The notes beneath the pieces were generated by a model. The model saw nothing but the letters and a program-made list of their open reading frames with translations, made no database searches and had not been told where the DNA came from. DNA of 64,000 bases from Chryseobacterium indoltheticum (GTDB taxonomy: Bacteria > Bacteroidota > Bacteroidia > Flavobacteriales > Weeksellaceae). Position 1 is the first letter of the stretch; each line of letters starts with the position of its first letter. The stretch covers positions 682,001-746,000 of the forward strand of contig NZ_CP033929.1 in NCBI RefSeq assembly GCF_003815915.1, read 5' to 3'. Of the stretch, positions 9,175 through 18,079 are shown one piece after another. A program made the position numbers and the translations under genes.

Positions 9175-12093
9175 ATGATTAACAAAAATTTAATTAATTC
9201 TAAAGCTTGGATTCCACCTGTTGCTGTGTTTTTCTTAGGAATAATCAACATTAATGGCCAGGAAGCAAAAAAAGATACACTTCGGGAACAAGATATAGAT
9301 GAAGTAGTAGTTGTCGCTTACGGAAAAGCTAAAAAAACAAGTTATACAGGTTCCGTCGCAACAATTTCTAGTGAGAAAATAAATAACAGACCGGTTACCA
9401 ATATTACAAAAGCTTTGGAGGGGCAGGTTCCTGGTCTTCAGGCAGTAAGTGCTTCAGGACAGCCAGGTGCAACGGCATCTATCCGTATCCGTGGAATTGG
9501 CTCGGTGAGTGCTTCAAGTAATCCTTTGTTTGTCGTAGACGGAATTCCTTTTGACGGGAATATCAACTCGATAAGCCCTAATGATATTGAATCGATCAGT
9601 GTTTTGAAAGATGCTACGGCAAGTTCACTATATGGTTCAAGAGCAGCCAACGGAGTAATAATTATTACGACAAAATCCGGAAAAAAGGGGGAAGCAAAAG
9701 TGAATTTCAATATCAGTCAGGGTTTTTCTACAAGAGCGGTTAAAGATTACGAGCAGGTAAATACAGATCAGTATTTTCAGCTCTATTGGGAAGCTTTGAG
9801 AAATGGCTACAAATCGAGCCAGGTTACTTCTCAACAGGCGGCGCAAATGGCGAGTGATGCTTTGGTTTCCGGAAGCAATGGTTTAGGAATAAATCCATAC
9901 GGATCAAATTATGCAAAACCTGTAGGAACTGACGGTAAGCTTTTACCTGGAGCTACTGCTTTATGGAACGACGACTGGAGAGATATTCTTCAGAGAGTGG
10001 CAGCAAGAAGTCAGGTAGATTTAGATTTCAGTGGCGGGAGCGAAAAGAGCAATTACTATTTTTCATTAGGATATCTTGACGATAAAGGAATCGCTATTGG
10101 ATCAGGCTTTACGAAATACAGTACAAGACTTAAAATAAATTCTGAAGTCAAAAAATGGTTAAATGTTGGGGCTAACTTAAGTTATACCAACAGTCTACAG
10201 GAAGCGCCGCCTTCATCAGATTCCAGAACGGATAATATCATTAATGCAGCAAGAGTAATTCCTTCGTTTTATCCTTATTACGAAAGAAATGCAGACGGAG
10301 GTCACAGGTTAGATGCGAATGGAAATTATATCTACGACTTTGGAAAATACCGTCCTACAAGTGCTTTACAGAATCAAAATGCCGCCGCAACGTTGCCTTT
10401 AGATAAAAATGAAAACCGTGAAGATAACTTTTCAGGAAAAGGATTTTTAGATTTTACTTTCTTACCGGAATTAAAGTTTAAATCAAGTTTCTCTGTTGAT
10501 TTGGTTAATTACAACGGTCACTTTTATACAAATCCTTTATTGGGAGAAGGAAGTGAAATCGGCGGTTCAGTAACAAAAACAAATTCCAGAACGCTGTCTT
10601 ATACGACAAGTAATATTCTAACATTTGATAAAAAATTCAACCAGCATCACTTTAATATTTTAGCAGGACAGGAATTTTATCATTACGAATTTCAAACCAT
10701 CTCAGGAAGCAGAAGCCAATTTTCACTTCCATATTATTACGAACCAGATGCGGCAGCTTTGTTAGGCGGATTTAGTGGAAACAGTGATAAATTGGGACTT
10801 TTAAGTTACTTAGGAAAAGTTGAATATGATTTTAAAAATAAATATTTCGTTTCCGGATCGGTAAGATCAGATGGCTCTTCAAGATTTTCACCTGAAAACA
10901 GATGGGGAACTTTTTGGTCAGTGGGTGGATCATGGAAAGCTTCGAGTGAAAATTTCATTAGAGATTTAAATATTTTCGATCAGTTGACGCTTCGTGCAAG
11001 TTATGGTGGCCAGGGAAATGATAAATTGAGCACATATTATGCATATCAAAGTTTATATACATTTTATAACAATCTTGGTGAAGGCGGTACAGTTGCAAGC
11101 AGACTTCCTACTCCGGATCTGAAATGGGAAACGAATCTTAACCTGAATGTAGGATTAGAATTTGCCATTTTGAAAAACAGAATTAAAGGAAATGTAGAAT
11201 ATTTCCAACGTCAGAGTAAAGATCTTTTGTTTGATATGCCTTTGGCTCCTTCCGTTGGTTTTAGCGGTTTTCAGGCGAATATCGGTGAATTAAAAAATAC
11301 AGGTTTTGAATTTTCTCTATTTACAACTCCTGTTAAAACGGATGATTTCGAATGGAATGTTGATGTAAATCTAAGTACTTTAAACAATAAAATCACCAAA
11401 CTTCCGAAAGGTTCTATCGTGAGCGGAACAAAACTATTACAGGTTGGAGGTTCTATTTATGATTTCTTCATTCCTGAATGGATGGGAGTTGACTCGAGCA
11501 ACGGAAATCCACTTTGGAAAACAATTACCACTGATGCAAACGGAAATACAGTGGGAGGAACGACTTCAGAGTATGCAAAAGCGACAAAAACTTTGCAGGG
11601 GTCTTCGCTGCCTAAAGTAATGGGTGGTCTTACAACCAGCATTAGATATAAAGATTTTGATTTTTCAGGATTATTGACTTTCAGTTTGGGTGGTAAAATT
11701 CTGGATAACGATTATACGATGTTGATGCATAACGGAAGTGCAGCAGGAAGAGCATGGAGCTCTGAAATGTTAAACCGATGGACTCCTGAAAATACCAATA
11801 CGGATGTTCCTGCTTTAAGCACAACAACCAATAACTGGACTTCTGCTTCGTCAAGATTTTTGTATTCTGGAACGTATGCAAGAATTAAAAATATAAGCTT
11901 GGGATACACGCTCCCTTCAGATTATTTTGAAAGAATTGGATTGAAAAAACTGAGAGTTTACGTTCAGGCAGAAAACCTTTTCACATTCTACAAACATAAA
12001 GGAATGGATCCTGAACAGACCCTCGACGGAACAACTTACTACAGATATCCTGCAATGAGAACGGTAACTTTTGGTGTGCAGGCTACTCTTTAA
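9175..12093 (+). CDS. SusC/RagA-family TonB-linked outer-membrane protein
   Basis: 972 aa. A signal peptide (about 1-28, ending ININGQ) is followed by a TonB-box-like segment DIDEVVVVAYGKAKK (~41-55). The plug domain follows with SusC/RagA hallmarks (ALEGQVPGLQA, SIRIRGIGSV, NPLFVVDGIPFD, ISVLKDATASSLYGSRAANGVIIITTKSGK). A large beta-barrel ends …RTVTFGVQATL. The usual N-terminal carboxypeptidase-regulatory-like domain is absent, so the plug comes early. It forms the channel of a SusCD uptake complex with the lipoprotein encoded next. The riboswitch upstream suggests a methionine or SAM-linked substrate; that is inference, and sequence alone does not give the ligand. Confidence 0.95.
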   Translation: MINKNLINSKAWIPPVAVFFLGIININGQEAKKDTLREQDIDEVVVVAYGKAKKTSYTGSVATISSEKINNRPVTNITKALEGQVPGLQAVSASGQPGATASIRIRGIGSVSASSNPLFVVDGIPFDGNINSISPNDIESISVLKDATASSLYGSRAANGVIIITTKSGKKGEAKVNFNISQGFSTRAVKDYEQVNTDQYFQLYWEALRNGYKSSQVTSQQAAQMASDALVSGSNGLGINPYGSNYAKPVGTDGKLLPGATALWNDDWRDILQRVAARSQVDLDFSGGSEKSNYYFSLGYLDDKGIAIGSGFTKYSTRLKINSEVKKWLNVGANLSYTNSLQEAPPSSDSRTDNIINAARVIPSFYPYYERNADGGHRLDANGNYIYDFGKYRPTSALQNQNAAATLPLDKNENREDNFSGKGFLDFTFLPELKFKSSFSVDLVNYNGHFYTNPLLGEGSEIGGSVTKTNSRTLSYTTSNILTFDKKFNQHHFNILAGQEFYHYEFQTISGSRSQFSLPYYYEPDAAALLGGFSGNSDKLGLLSYLGKVEYDFKNKYFVSGSVRSDGSSRFSPENRWGTFWSVGGSWKASSENFIRDLNIFDQLTLRASYGGQGNDKLSTYYAYQSLYTFYNNLGEGGTVASRLPTPDLKWETNLNLNVGLEFAILKNRIKGNVEYFQRQSKDLLFDMPLAPSVGFSGFQANIGELKNTGFEFSLFTTPVKTDDFEWNVDVNLSTLNNKITKLPKGSIVSGTKLLQVGGSIYDFFIPEWMGVDSSNGNPLWKTITTDANGNTVGGTTSEYAKATKTLQGSSLPKVMGGLTTSIRYKDFDFSGLLTFSLGGKILDNDYTMLMHNGSAAGRAWSSEMLNRWTPENTNTDVPALSTTTNNWTSASSRFLYSGTYARIKNISLGYTLPSDYFERIGLKKLRVYVQAENLFTFYKHKGMDPEQTLDGTTYYRYPAMRTVTFGVQATL

Positions 12094-12172
12094 AATATTT
12101 GAAATTTAAACAATGAAATCGCCATGATTTGGGAACACAAACACTGATGAAGATGACACGATTCCATAACCT

Positions 12173-12190
12173 GTCCCGACCATTCGGGAT
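12173..12190 (+). other. Intercistronic hairpin between SusC and SusD genes
   Basis: TCCCGA (12174-12179) and TCGGGA (12184-12189) form a perfect 6-bp stem with loop CCAT, extendable by a G·T pair. No U-tract follows. It lies in the 126-nt gap between the two genes and may stabilise or separate the two messages. Confidence 0.4.
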
Positions 12191-12219
12191 AACCTTTAAA
12201 AAACAATAAAATTCTACAT

Positions 12220-13713
12220 ATGAAAAAATTAAAATATATATCTTTTGCTTTAATTGCTGCCATTTCCCTGATCAGTTGTGAAAATGACTTGGAAACAGCT
12301 CCGACGAACCAGGCAGATGAAGCAGAAATTTTTAAGACTGCCGAAAGTGCCGAAACAGTGATCAACGGAACTTGGGCAAAATTTAATGATGACGGAACAA
12401 CTTATGCCAACATCGGATATTCAACGGTTTTAAGAACGAGCGATGCAATGGGAAGTGATGTTGCTGTTTTGACTAACAAATATGGTTTTCCATCGGCTTA
12501 TGCATTCACTGATTTGGTGAATAATACGGGAGGTAGATCACTTTATATCTGGACTTCTTTATATTCTGTTATCAATAATATGAATAATGTGATTGCTAGA
12601 ATTGATGCAGCAGAAGGTACGCCGGAAAAGAAAAATCAGGTGAAAGGCCAGGCAAAGGCTTTACGCGCTTTCTGTTATTGGAATCTTGCCAGTTTCTATC
12701 AGTTCAGTTATTTGAAAGATAAAAATGCACCAACGGCTCCAATTTATACAGAACCTGCAACCACCAATTCTGTAGGAAAGAAAAAAGCGACTCTTGAAGA
12801 AATTTATACTTTAATTAAAAGTGATTTGACAGACGCTGATCAGTTGCTTCAAAATTATACAAGAAATAATAAAGATAAAATCGACCATTCTGTAGTCAAC
12901 GGTCTTTTAGCAAGAGTTTATTTAAACACTGGCGAATGGACAAACGCAATCGCTTCTGCCAAAATTGCAAGAACGGGATTTCCTTTAATGAATACCGAAA
13001 AATATAAAGAAGGTTTCAATGACATCTCCAACGGAGAATGGATTTGGGGACATGCTCAAACTCAGGAACAGTCTGGTGAAAGCTATGCATTCCACTTTTT
13101 AGATGTTTCATCTTCGGGAAGTTATTATTACAGTTTTATGGCGGATCCTTATTTTAAAGATTTGTTTGATACGAATGATATCCGTTCTTCATTATTTTCA
13201 TGGGACGGATTACCAGGAAGAGAAGGGCTTTTGAGATATGCTAAATTTAAGTTTAAAGCTAATTTAATTGCCGATATCGTTTTCATGAGAGCTGCAGAAA
13301 TGTATTTAATTGAGGCGGAAGCTGAAGCAAGAAGCGGAAATGTTGCCAATGCTGTTACAGTTTTAAACCAATTAAAAACAGCAAGAAAAGCTAATGTTTA
13401 TACTGGTTCTCTTGCACAGAATGATGTCATCAAAGAAGTTTTGATTGAAAGAAGAAAAGAGCTTTTCGGAGAAGGTTTTTCTCTGTCAGATATCATCAGA
13501 ACACAAGGTAAAGTAGAAAGAAAAGCTTTTGTAAACTCAAGCGGACAGCCGATTCAGGTACAGATCACAACTCCGGATGGTACCGTGAAGACCGTTAATG
13601 GAAGAGGACATTCTATATTTGCTTTTCCAGATCAGTCGGCTTTTGTGCCCAACAGCAGATATTATTTGTTTTCAATTCCGCAGAAAGAAATTGAAAATAA
13701 TCCAAATTTATAG
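12220..13713 (+). CDS. SusD/RagB-family nutrient-binding outer-membrane lipoprotein
   Basis: 497 aa. The lipoprotein signal peptide ends LISC with the lipidated Cys at residue 20, followed by the acidic END sequence typical of surface-exported Bacteroidota lipoproteins. SusD features include the early helical region (ESAETVINGTWAKF), the AKALRAFCYWNLASFYQF segment, TPR-like helices (AAEMYLIEAEAEARSGN), and the C-terminal ERRKELFGEGFSLSDIIRT…FSIPQKEIENNPNL. It acts as the lid and ligand-binding partner of the SusC channel. A strong terminator 16 nt after the stop ends the transcript, so the riboswitch unit contains only these two genes. Confidence 0.95.
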   Translation: MKKLKYISFALIAAISLISCENDLETAPTNQADEAEIFKTAESAETVINGTWAKFNDDGTTYANIGYSTVLRTSDAMGSDVAVLTNKYGFPSAYAFTDLVNNTGGRSLYIWTSLYSVINNMNNVIARIDAAEGTPEKKNQVKGQAKALRAFCYWNLASFYQFSYLKDKNAPTAPIYTEPATTNSVGKKKATLEEIYTLIKSDLTDADQLLQNYTRNNKDKIDHSVVNGLLARVYLNTGEWTNAIASAKIARTGFPLMNTEKYKEGFNDISNGEWIWGHAQTQEQSGESYAFHFLDVSSSGSYYYSFMADPYFKDLFDTNDIRSSLFSWDGLPGREGLLRYAKFKFKANLIADIVFMRAAEMYLIEAEAEARSGNVANAVTVLNQLKTARKANVYTGSLAQNDVIKEVLIERRKELFGEGFSLSDIIRTQGKVERKAFVNSSGQPIQVQITTPDGTVKTVNGRGHSIFAFPDQSAFVPNSRYYLFSIPQKEIENNPNL

Positions 13714-13729
13714 TTTTGATTTTATTTTT

Positions 13730-13767
13730 GAGTCTTTGTAGCAATGCAAAGGCTCTTTTTTTTTTTA
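13730..13767 (+). terminator. Rho-independent terminator after the SusD gene
   Basis: GAGtCTTTG (13730-13738) pairs with CAAAGgCTC (13747-13755) around TAGCAATG, followed by 12 T residues. Confidence 0.92.
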
Positions 13768-13797
13768 AAATATAAAAAAAACGTTCTAAAAAAAAGC

Positions 13798-13805
13798 TAA
13801 CTTTG
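13798..13805 (+). promoter_or_regulatory. -7 promoter element (TAACTTTG) of the Fur-family regulator
   Basis: TAACTTTG matches TAnnTTTG exactly. It is immediately followed by the 6-1-6 palindrome TGAAAGGCTTTCA (13804-13816), which would cover the transcription start and could be an autoregulatory site. The TTG inside this element is therefore not the start codon of the gene. Confidence 0.6.
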
Positions 13806-13835
13806 AAAGGCTTTCATGAAGGGAAGCTTAATATC

Positions 13836-14255
13836 ATGAAGCAAGAAATCGAAAATAAGCTCATCGACAAAAATACCAAACCTACAAGCATGAGGATTTT
13901 GGTATACGATTTTTTAAGCTCACAAGAGACCGCTTTATCTTTGTCTGAAATTGAAAATTATTTTGAAAATGCAGACCGCACAACGATTTACCGAACTTTA
14001 AAAACATTTGAAGAAAAAGGAATCGTTCACAGCATTCAGGAAAATACAACAACGAAATACAAACTCTGTCATGACGACTGCGACGAAAAAACGCACAAAG
14101 ACTGGCATCTCCATTTCTATTGCAAAATCTGCAAACAGACCACTTGCAAAGAAGATATTTCTTTCCCTGAAAGTATGAAAACCGATTTCAGGATTGACGA
14201 AATAAGGCTTTTTGCAAAAGGTATTTGCGAAAACTGTCTCGAAAGTTTGCAATAG
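13836..14255 (+). CDS. Fur-family metal-responsive transcriptional repressor
   Basis: 139 aa from the ATG at 13836; a longer frame from TTG 13803 is rejected because that TTG is part of the -7 element. The N-terminal winged helix includes RTTIYRTLKTFEEKGIVHSI, the Fur recognition-helix signature. The C-terminal part contains WHLHFYCKICKQTTC and a final CENC, the two CxxC pairs that hold structural zinc in Fur/Zur proteins. His/Cys/Asp-rich HDDCDEKTHKDWHLH is a likely sensing site. It is adjacent to a heavy-metal ATPase, which favours zinc or a similar cation as the signal; iron or peroxide sensing cannot be excluded. Confidence 0.9.
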   Translation: MKQEIENKLIDKNTKPTSMRILVYDFLSSQETALSLSEIENYFENADRTTIYRTLKTFEEKGIVHSIQENTTTKYKLCHDDCDEKTHKDWHLHFYCKICKQTTCKEDISFPESMKTDFRIDEIRLFAKGICENCLESLQ

Positions 14256-14262
14256 TATTGCA
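14248..14262. promoter_or_regulatory. Candidate Fur-family operator (7-1-7 palindrome)
   Basis: TGCAATA-G-TATTGCA is a perfect 7-1-7 inverted repeat, the architecture used by Fur/Zur/Mur proteins. It overlaps the end of the regulator gene and lies 13 nt before the -7 element TACATTTG (14276-14283) of the ATPase gene, so it would cover the -33 region. Confidence 0.5.
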
Positions 14263-14275
14263 TTCGTATGAGCAC

Positions 14276-14283
14276 TACATTTG
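14276..14283 (+). promoter_or_regulatory. -7 promoter element (TACATTTG) of the metal ATPase gene
   Basis: Exact TAnnTTTG match, 16 nt before the ATG at 14300. It gives the ATPase its own promoter downstream of the regulator gene. Confidence 0.55.
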
Positions 14284-14299
14284 TTAAAAATTATTTGTT

Positions 14300-16246
14300 A
14301 TGGAAGAATGTTGCAGTACAAAACCTAAAAAAGAGCACAACCACGAAGGTCACGACCATGATCATTCTCATGAGGTTCAAGATAAATCAACGCTTCAGCT
14401 TTTTTTGCCCGCAATTGTGTCATTTGCTTTGCTATTGATCGGAATTACGTTAGATAATTTCATTGAAAACAATTGGTTTAATGGTTGGCTTCGCCTCGTT
14501 TGGTATTTGGTTGCCTACATTCCTGTAGGACTTCCTGTTTTAAAAGAAGCGTATGAAAGTATTATTAAGGGCGATGTTTTCTCAGAATTTTTCTTAATGG
14601 GAATTGCTACCATCGGTGCGTTTGCGATTGGGGAATATCCTGAAGGTGTTGCCGTAATGCTGTTTTATTCGGTAGGTGAAGTTTTTCAGGCAATGGCGGT
14701 TAATAGAGCTAAAACCAATATTAAATCTCTTCTCGATCAGCGTCCCGATGAGGTAACTATTTTAAAAGATGGACAGCCACAAACCGTAAAAGCCGAAAAA
14801 GTAAATATTGGAGAAATCATTCAACTAAAATCCGGAGAAAAATTAGGATTAGACGGAGAACTACTTTCAGAAAAAGCTTCATTCAACACGGCTGCACTCA
14901 CGGGAGAAAGCAAACCCGATACAAAAACAAAAGGCGAAACAGTTTTGGCCGGAATGATTAATCTGAACACCGTAAGTCAGGTAAAAGTTACGACTGCTTA
15001 TAAAGATAGTAAGTTGAGTAAAATCTTAGAATTGGTTCAGAATGCGACATCGCAAAAAGCTCCGACAGAATTATTCATCAGAAAATTTGCTAAAATTTAC
15101 ACACCGATTGTAGTTTTCTTAGCGATTGGAATCACTTTCTTACCCTATTTTTTTGTTGATGATTATCAGTTTAAAGCGTGGTTATATAAAGCTTTAGTTT
15201 TTCTGGTGATTTCTTGTCCGTGTGCCTTAGTGATTTCTATTCCGTTGGGTTATTTTGGTGGAATTGGTGCAGGAAGCAGAAATGGAATTTTATTTAAAGG
15301 AAGTAATTTTTTAGATGTTTTGGCGAATGTTCAGAATGTAGTGATGGATAAAACAGGAACCATGACGGAAGGTGTTTTCAAAGTTCAGGAAGTAAACTTC
15401 GGGAGCGACTTTAATAAAGATGAAATTTTAAAACTCGTCAATGCGCTCGAAAGTCAAAGTACACATCCTGTTGCAACGGCAATTCACAATTATGCAGGAG
15501 AAATAGACCATTCTATTCAACTGGAAAATGTAGAAGAGATCGCAGGTCACGGGCTGAAAGCAACTATTAACGGAAAAGAATTACTGGTTGGGAACTTTAA
15601 ATTAATAGATAAATTCAACATCAGTTACAACATAAAAACCGACAATATTGTTTATACTTTAATTGCGGTTGCATATGACAAAAAGTTTGTAGGATATCTT
15701 ACCATTGCAGATTCCATCAAAGAAGATGCTCAGTTAACGATTAATAAATTGAAAGCATTAAATGTAAAAACCACGATGTTGAGTGGTGATAAAACTTCTG
15801 TTGTACAATTTGTTGCAAATGAACTGGGAATTCAAAATGCTTTCGGAGACTTACTTCCCGAAGATAAAGTAAATAAAGTCAAAGAACTGAAAGCAAAAAA
15901 TGAAACTGTTGCTTTTGTCGGAGACGGAGTAAATGATGCACCGGTTGTAGCTTTAAGCGATGTCGGAATCGCAATGGGCGGATTAGGAAGCGATGCTACA
16001 ATTGAAACTGCCGATGTAGTGATTCAGGATGATAAACCGAGCAAAATTCCGATGGCAATCAATATCGGGAAGCAAACTAAAAAGATAGTTTGGCAAAATA
16101 TTATCCTTGCATTTACAGTAAAAGCAATTGTTCTGGTTCTCGGAGCAGGAGGTTTGGCAACAATGTGGGAAGCTGTTTTTGCAGACGTTGGAGTTGCGTT
16201 AATCGCTATTTTGAATGCGGTGAGAATTCAAAGAATGAAATTTTAA
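14300..16246 (+). CDS. Heavy-metal-translocating P1B-type ATPase (Zn/Cd/Co type likely)
   Basis: 648 aa inner-membrane efflux pump. The N-terminus lacks a heavy-metal-associated fold and instead carries CCSTKP followed by a His-rich tract (HNHEGHDHDHSHE, ~13-25). Core motifs in order: TGES phosphatase loop (~196), transmembrane metal site SCPCALVIS (~301), phosphorylation site DKTGTMTEG (~350), HP locus (STHPVATAI, ~391), GDGVNDAP (~540). The CPC site with a His-rich N-terminus and the absence of the copper-specific downstream motifs favour Zn2+/Cd2+/Co2+. The neighbouring Fur-type regulator and the palindrome upstream suggest metal-dependent control. The copper-type genes further downstream leave open a copper role. 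Confidence 0.93.
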   Translation: MEECCSTKPKKEHNHEGHDHDHSHEVQDKSTLQLFLPAIVSFALLLIGITLDNFIENNWFNGWLRLVWYLVAYIPVGLPVLKEAYESIIKGDVFSEFFLMGIATIGAFAIGEYPEGVAVMLFYSVGEVFQAMAVNRAKTNIKSLLDQRPDEVTILKDGQPQTVKAEKVNIGEIIQLKSGEKLGLDGELLSEKASFNTAALTGESKPDTKTKGETVLAGMINLNTVSQVKVTTAYKDSKLSKILELVQNATSQKAPTELFIRKFAKIYTPIVVFLAIGITFLPYFFVDDYQFKAWLYKALVFLVISCPCALVISIPLGYFGGIGAGSRNGILFKGSNFLDVLANVQNVVMDKTGTMTEGVFKVQEVNFGSDFNKDEILKLVNALESQSTHPVATAIHNYAGEIDHSIQLENVEEIAGHGLKATINGKELLVGNFKLIDKFNISYNIKTDNIVYTLIAVAYDKKFVGYLTIADSIKEDAQLTINKLKALNVKTTMLSGDKTSVVQFVANELGIQNAFGDLLPEDKVNKVKELKAKNETVAFVGDGVNDAPVVALSDVGIAMGGLGSDATIETADVVIQDDKPSKIPMAINIGKQTKKIVWQNIILAFTVKAIVLVLGAGGLATMWEAVFADVGVALIAILNAVRIQRMKF

Positions 16247-16542
16247 TAATGCTGGAAGGCGGAAGCTGGTTGTTGGAAGTTTTACAAATAAACTACAAAA
16301 GGTTCTAATAATTATCAATAGGGGTGGGCTTTAGCCCGCCCTTAAAAATATAAACTCTCCATTGGCTTTAGCCAAAACTTATTGTATAAATACATTTTCA
16401 AACATCTGCGCAATCCGTGCAATCTGCGGGAATTTTAATTTAGATAATTATCCTCATCAAAAATTTCCATCTTCCAACATCCCGCTTCCAACCTTAAAAC
16501 TGACTTTCATCATAAATCATCCGTCAACTCAATTTTCTACAC
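16247..16542. repeat. Repeat-rich intergenic region
   Basis: No gene is supported here. The region holds GGAAG-type repeats on both strands: CTGGAAGGCGGAAGCTGG near 16251 and, inverted, CTTCCAACATCCCGCTTCCA near 16471. It also holds GGTGGGCTTTAGCCCGCCC (about 16323-16341), a near-perfect hairpin, and the AATCTGCG/AATCCGTG repeat at 16399-16432. A 64-codon open frame (16362-16556) is made of these repeats and is not accepted as a gene. Confidence 0.6.
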
Positions 16543-16550
16543 TATATTTG
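16543..16550 (+). promoter_or_regulatory. -7 promoter element (TATATTTG) of the small CxGKC protein gene
   Basis: Exact TAnnTTTG match, 17 nt before the TTG start codon at 16568. It may drive the downstream YHS and SCO genes too. Confidence 0.5.
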
Positions 16551-16567
16551 TGGTAAAGATTTGATGC

Positions 16568-16930
16568 TTGAAGTTTTTCTTATCCTTTTTCATTGTTTTT
16601 ACTATTGCAATTCGTCCTGTTTTGCCAATGTTAAATTATGTGATCAACTACGATTACATTGTGAATAACCTTTGTGAAAATAGAAAAGTTGTAGAATCTG
16701 ATTGTAAAGGAAAATGTTTTGTAAAAAAAGAGTTGGCAAAAACAGAAAAGGAATCTAATAATGCTCAAAATATTAAGATTGCAGGCTTAGATGTTTTTCT
16801 ATCTCATGACATTCTATCTTTTTCGAATATCGATAAAGCTGATTTAAAAGCAGAAAAGCCCAATTCGAATTATATTCAATTAAATTCTTCAGAATATTTT
16901 TCCAGAATATTCCATCCTCCTTTAGTTTAA
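16568..16930 (+). CDS. Small exported protein with LCxNRK…CxGKC motif (copy 1)
   Basis: 120 aa, start TTG. One N-terminal hydrophobic helix (about 1-22) is followed by YVINYDYIVNNLCENRKVVESDCKGKCFVKKELAK, a three-Cys signature. A variable linker leads to a short C-terminal FSRIFHPPLV tail. The same layout recurs in the gene at 18758, so these are paralogues. I know such small Cys-motif proteins in Bacteroidota next to metal genes, but no function is established to my knowledge. The neighbourhood (YHS, SCO, MbnP/MbnH) suggests a copper-related envelope role; that is inference. Confidence 0.75.
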   Translation: MKFFLSFFIVFTIAIRPVLPMLNYVINYDYIVNNLCENRKVVESDCKGKCFVKKELAKTEKESNNAQNIKIAGLDVFLSHDILSFSNIDKADLKAEKPNSNYIQLNSSEYFSRIFHPPLV

Positions 16931-17012
16931 TTTTTTATACCTGAACTTTTAGTTTTGATTTTTATCAAGGCTTATATTCATATTAATTAAACTTAATTTT
17001 AAATTCTATTTA

Positions 17013-17288
17013 ATGAAATCTAAAGTTATCTTAACAGCATTTTTGTCTGTTTCATTACTTGCCTGTGCGCAGGAAACACCTAAAGTAAAGCATAAAAAGA
17101 AAAACATTCCTACGAAAACCACTGCTCAAAAAGTAAAGTTTGCCAATGCTATCGATCCGATCTGTGAGATGAAAACAGAAGACGATATGATAGACACGTT
17201 AGTTTATAAAGGAAAAACGTACGGTTTTTGCAGTAGCTACTGTAAGGATGAGTTTAAGAAAAATCCTGAGAAGTATGTCCAAAAATAA
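17013..17288 (+). CDS. YHS-domain lipoprotein
   Basis: 91 aa. The lipoprotein signal peptide ends SLLAC with the lipidated Cys at 18. A Lys-rich linker leads to a YHS domain: DPICEMKTEDDMIDTLVYKGKTYGFCSSYCKDEFKKNPEKYV. The domain has one Cys early and a CxxxC pair later, the pattern found in YHS and TRASH-like metal-binding modules, for example at the ends of copper ATPases. It overlaps the SCO gene by 14 nt, so the two are translationally linked, pointing to a copper-delivery role in the periplasm. Confidence 0.88.
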   Translation: MKSKVILTAFLSVSLLACAQETPKVKHKKKNIPTKTTAQKVKFANAIDPICEMKTEDDMIDTLVYKGKTYGFCSSYCKDEFKKNPEKYVQK

Positions 17289-17958
17289 AAAGACTGAAAG
17301 CTCCGCAAAAAAGAAAATTATTATTCCAATTGCGATTATTGCATTACTGTTTTTAGGAATTGGTGTCGGGATGAGTTATTTTAAAAGCAGCCTTTATACC
17401 GTGATGAAAGTTCCGGATTTTGAACTGACTGATCAGAATAATAAAAAGATCACCAACAAAGATATGCTTGGAAAAGTATATTTAGTTGAATTTTTCTTTA
17501 GTAAATGTCCTACAATTTGTCCGGTGATGAATACCAATATGAGAGCGATTGAAGATGAAATCAACAATCCCGATTTTGGAATTATCTCAATCAGTATTGA
17601 TCCTGAAAACGACACACCTGAATTATTAAAGCAACATGCTCAAAAGATAGGTGCAAAATCACCAAACTGGCATTTTCTGACGGGTGATCGAACTTATATT
17701 GGAAATCTTGCGGATCAATTTGATATCTACGTCGGAGATAAAGAAGATGAAAGTGAAAACCTCAATCACAGCGGAATGATTGCCTTAGTCGATAAAGAAG
17801 GAAATATCAGATGCAGATATAATAAAGAAAATATGCCGATTCTATATTATTCAGGATTGAATTATGAAGACGCAGAAGGAAAAATCTCTAAACTGAACGG
17901 GAAATATCATCCTGATAGAGAAATTTTAATTGAAGATATTAAGAGATTATTGAAATAA
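17275..17958 (+). CDS. SCO1/SenC-family copper chaperone
   Basis: 227 aa from the ATG at 17275. One N-terminal membrane anchor (~16-36) is followed by a thioredoxin-like domain. It has the SCO copper-binding CxxxC within FFSKCPTICPVMN (~82-86) and the conserved distal His in NLNHSGMIALVDKEG (~165). SCO proteins deliver copper to the CuA site of cytochrome oxidase or keep its cysteines reduced. No oxidase subunit is adjacent. The start overlaps the YHS lipoprotein gene by 14 nt. Confidence 0.92.
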   Translation: MSKNKKTESSAKKKIIIPIAIIALLFLGIGVGMSYFKSSLYTVMKVPDFELTDQNNKKITNKDMLGKVYLVEFFFSKCPTICPVMNTNMRAIEDEINNPDFGIISISIDPENDTPELLKQHAQKIGAKSPNWHFLTGDRTYIGNLADQFDIYVGDKEDESENLNHSGMIALVDKEGNIRCRYNKENMPILYYSGLNYEDAEGKISKLNGKYHPDREILIEDIKRLLK

Positions 17959-18045
17959 GGCAGGAAGTTTGAAGTTTGATGCTGGAAGTTGAATAACAGA
18001 CTGAATAATCATCCATCTTCCAACCACCGCGCTTCCAACTCAAAA
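17959..18045. repeat. GGAAG-type inverted repeat segment
   Basis: GCAGGAAGTTTGAAGTTTG and GCTGGAAGTTGAA are followed by inverted CATCTTCCAACC and GCGCTTCCAACTC. The arms can pair imperfectly. This belongs with the similar elements near 16251, 16471, 47691 and 51901. Confidence 0.5.
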
Positions 18046-18079
18046 GAAATTAAATGTTCAACCATATAAACAAAACGTT

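Noticed and set aside
9036..9251. Open frame on the minus strand across the SAM riboswitch
   Set aside because: It lies opposite a conserved regulatory RNA and the SusC start; no promoter or protein character.
13803..13835. Upstream TTG start extending the Fur-family protein by 11 residues
   Set aside because: The TTG is part of the -7 promoter element TAACTTTG, so it cannot be in the leader; ATG 13836 gives the normal family N-terminus.
16362..16556. 64-codon open frame between the ATPase and the small Cys protein
   Set aside because: It is composed of dispersed intergenic repeats and runs through the promoter of the next gene.
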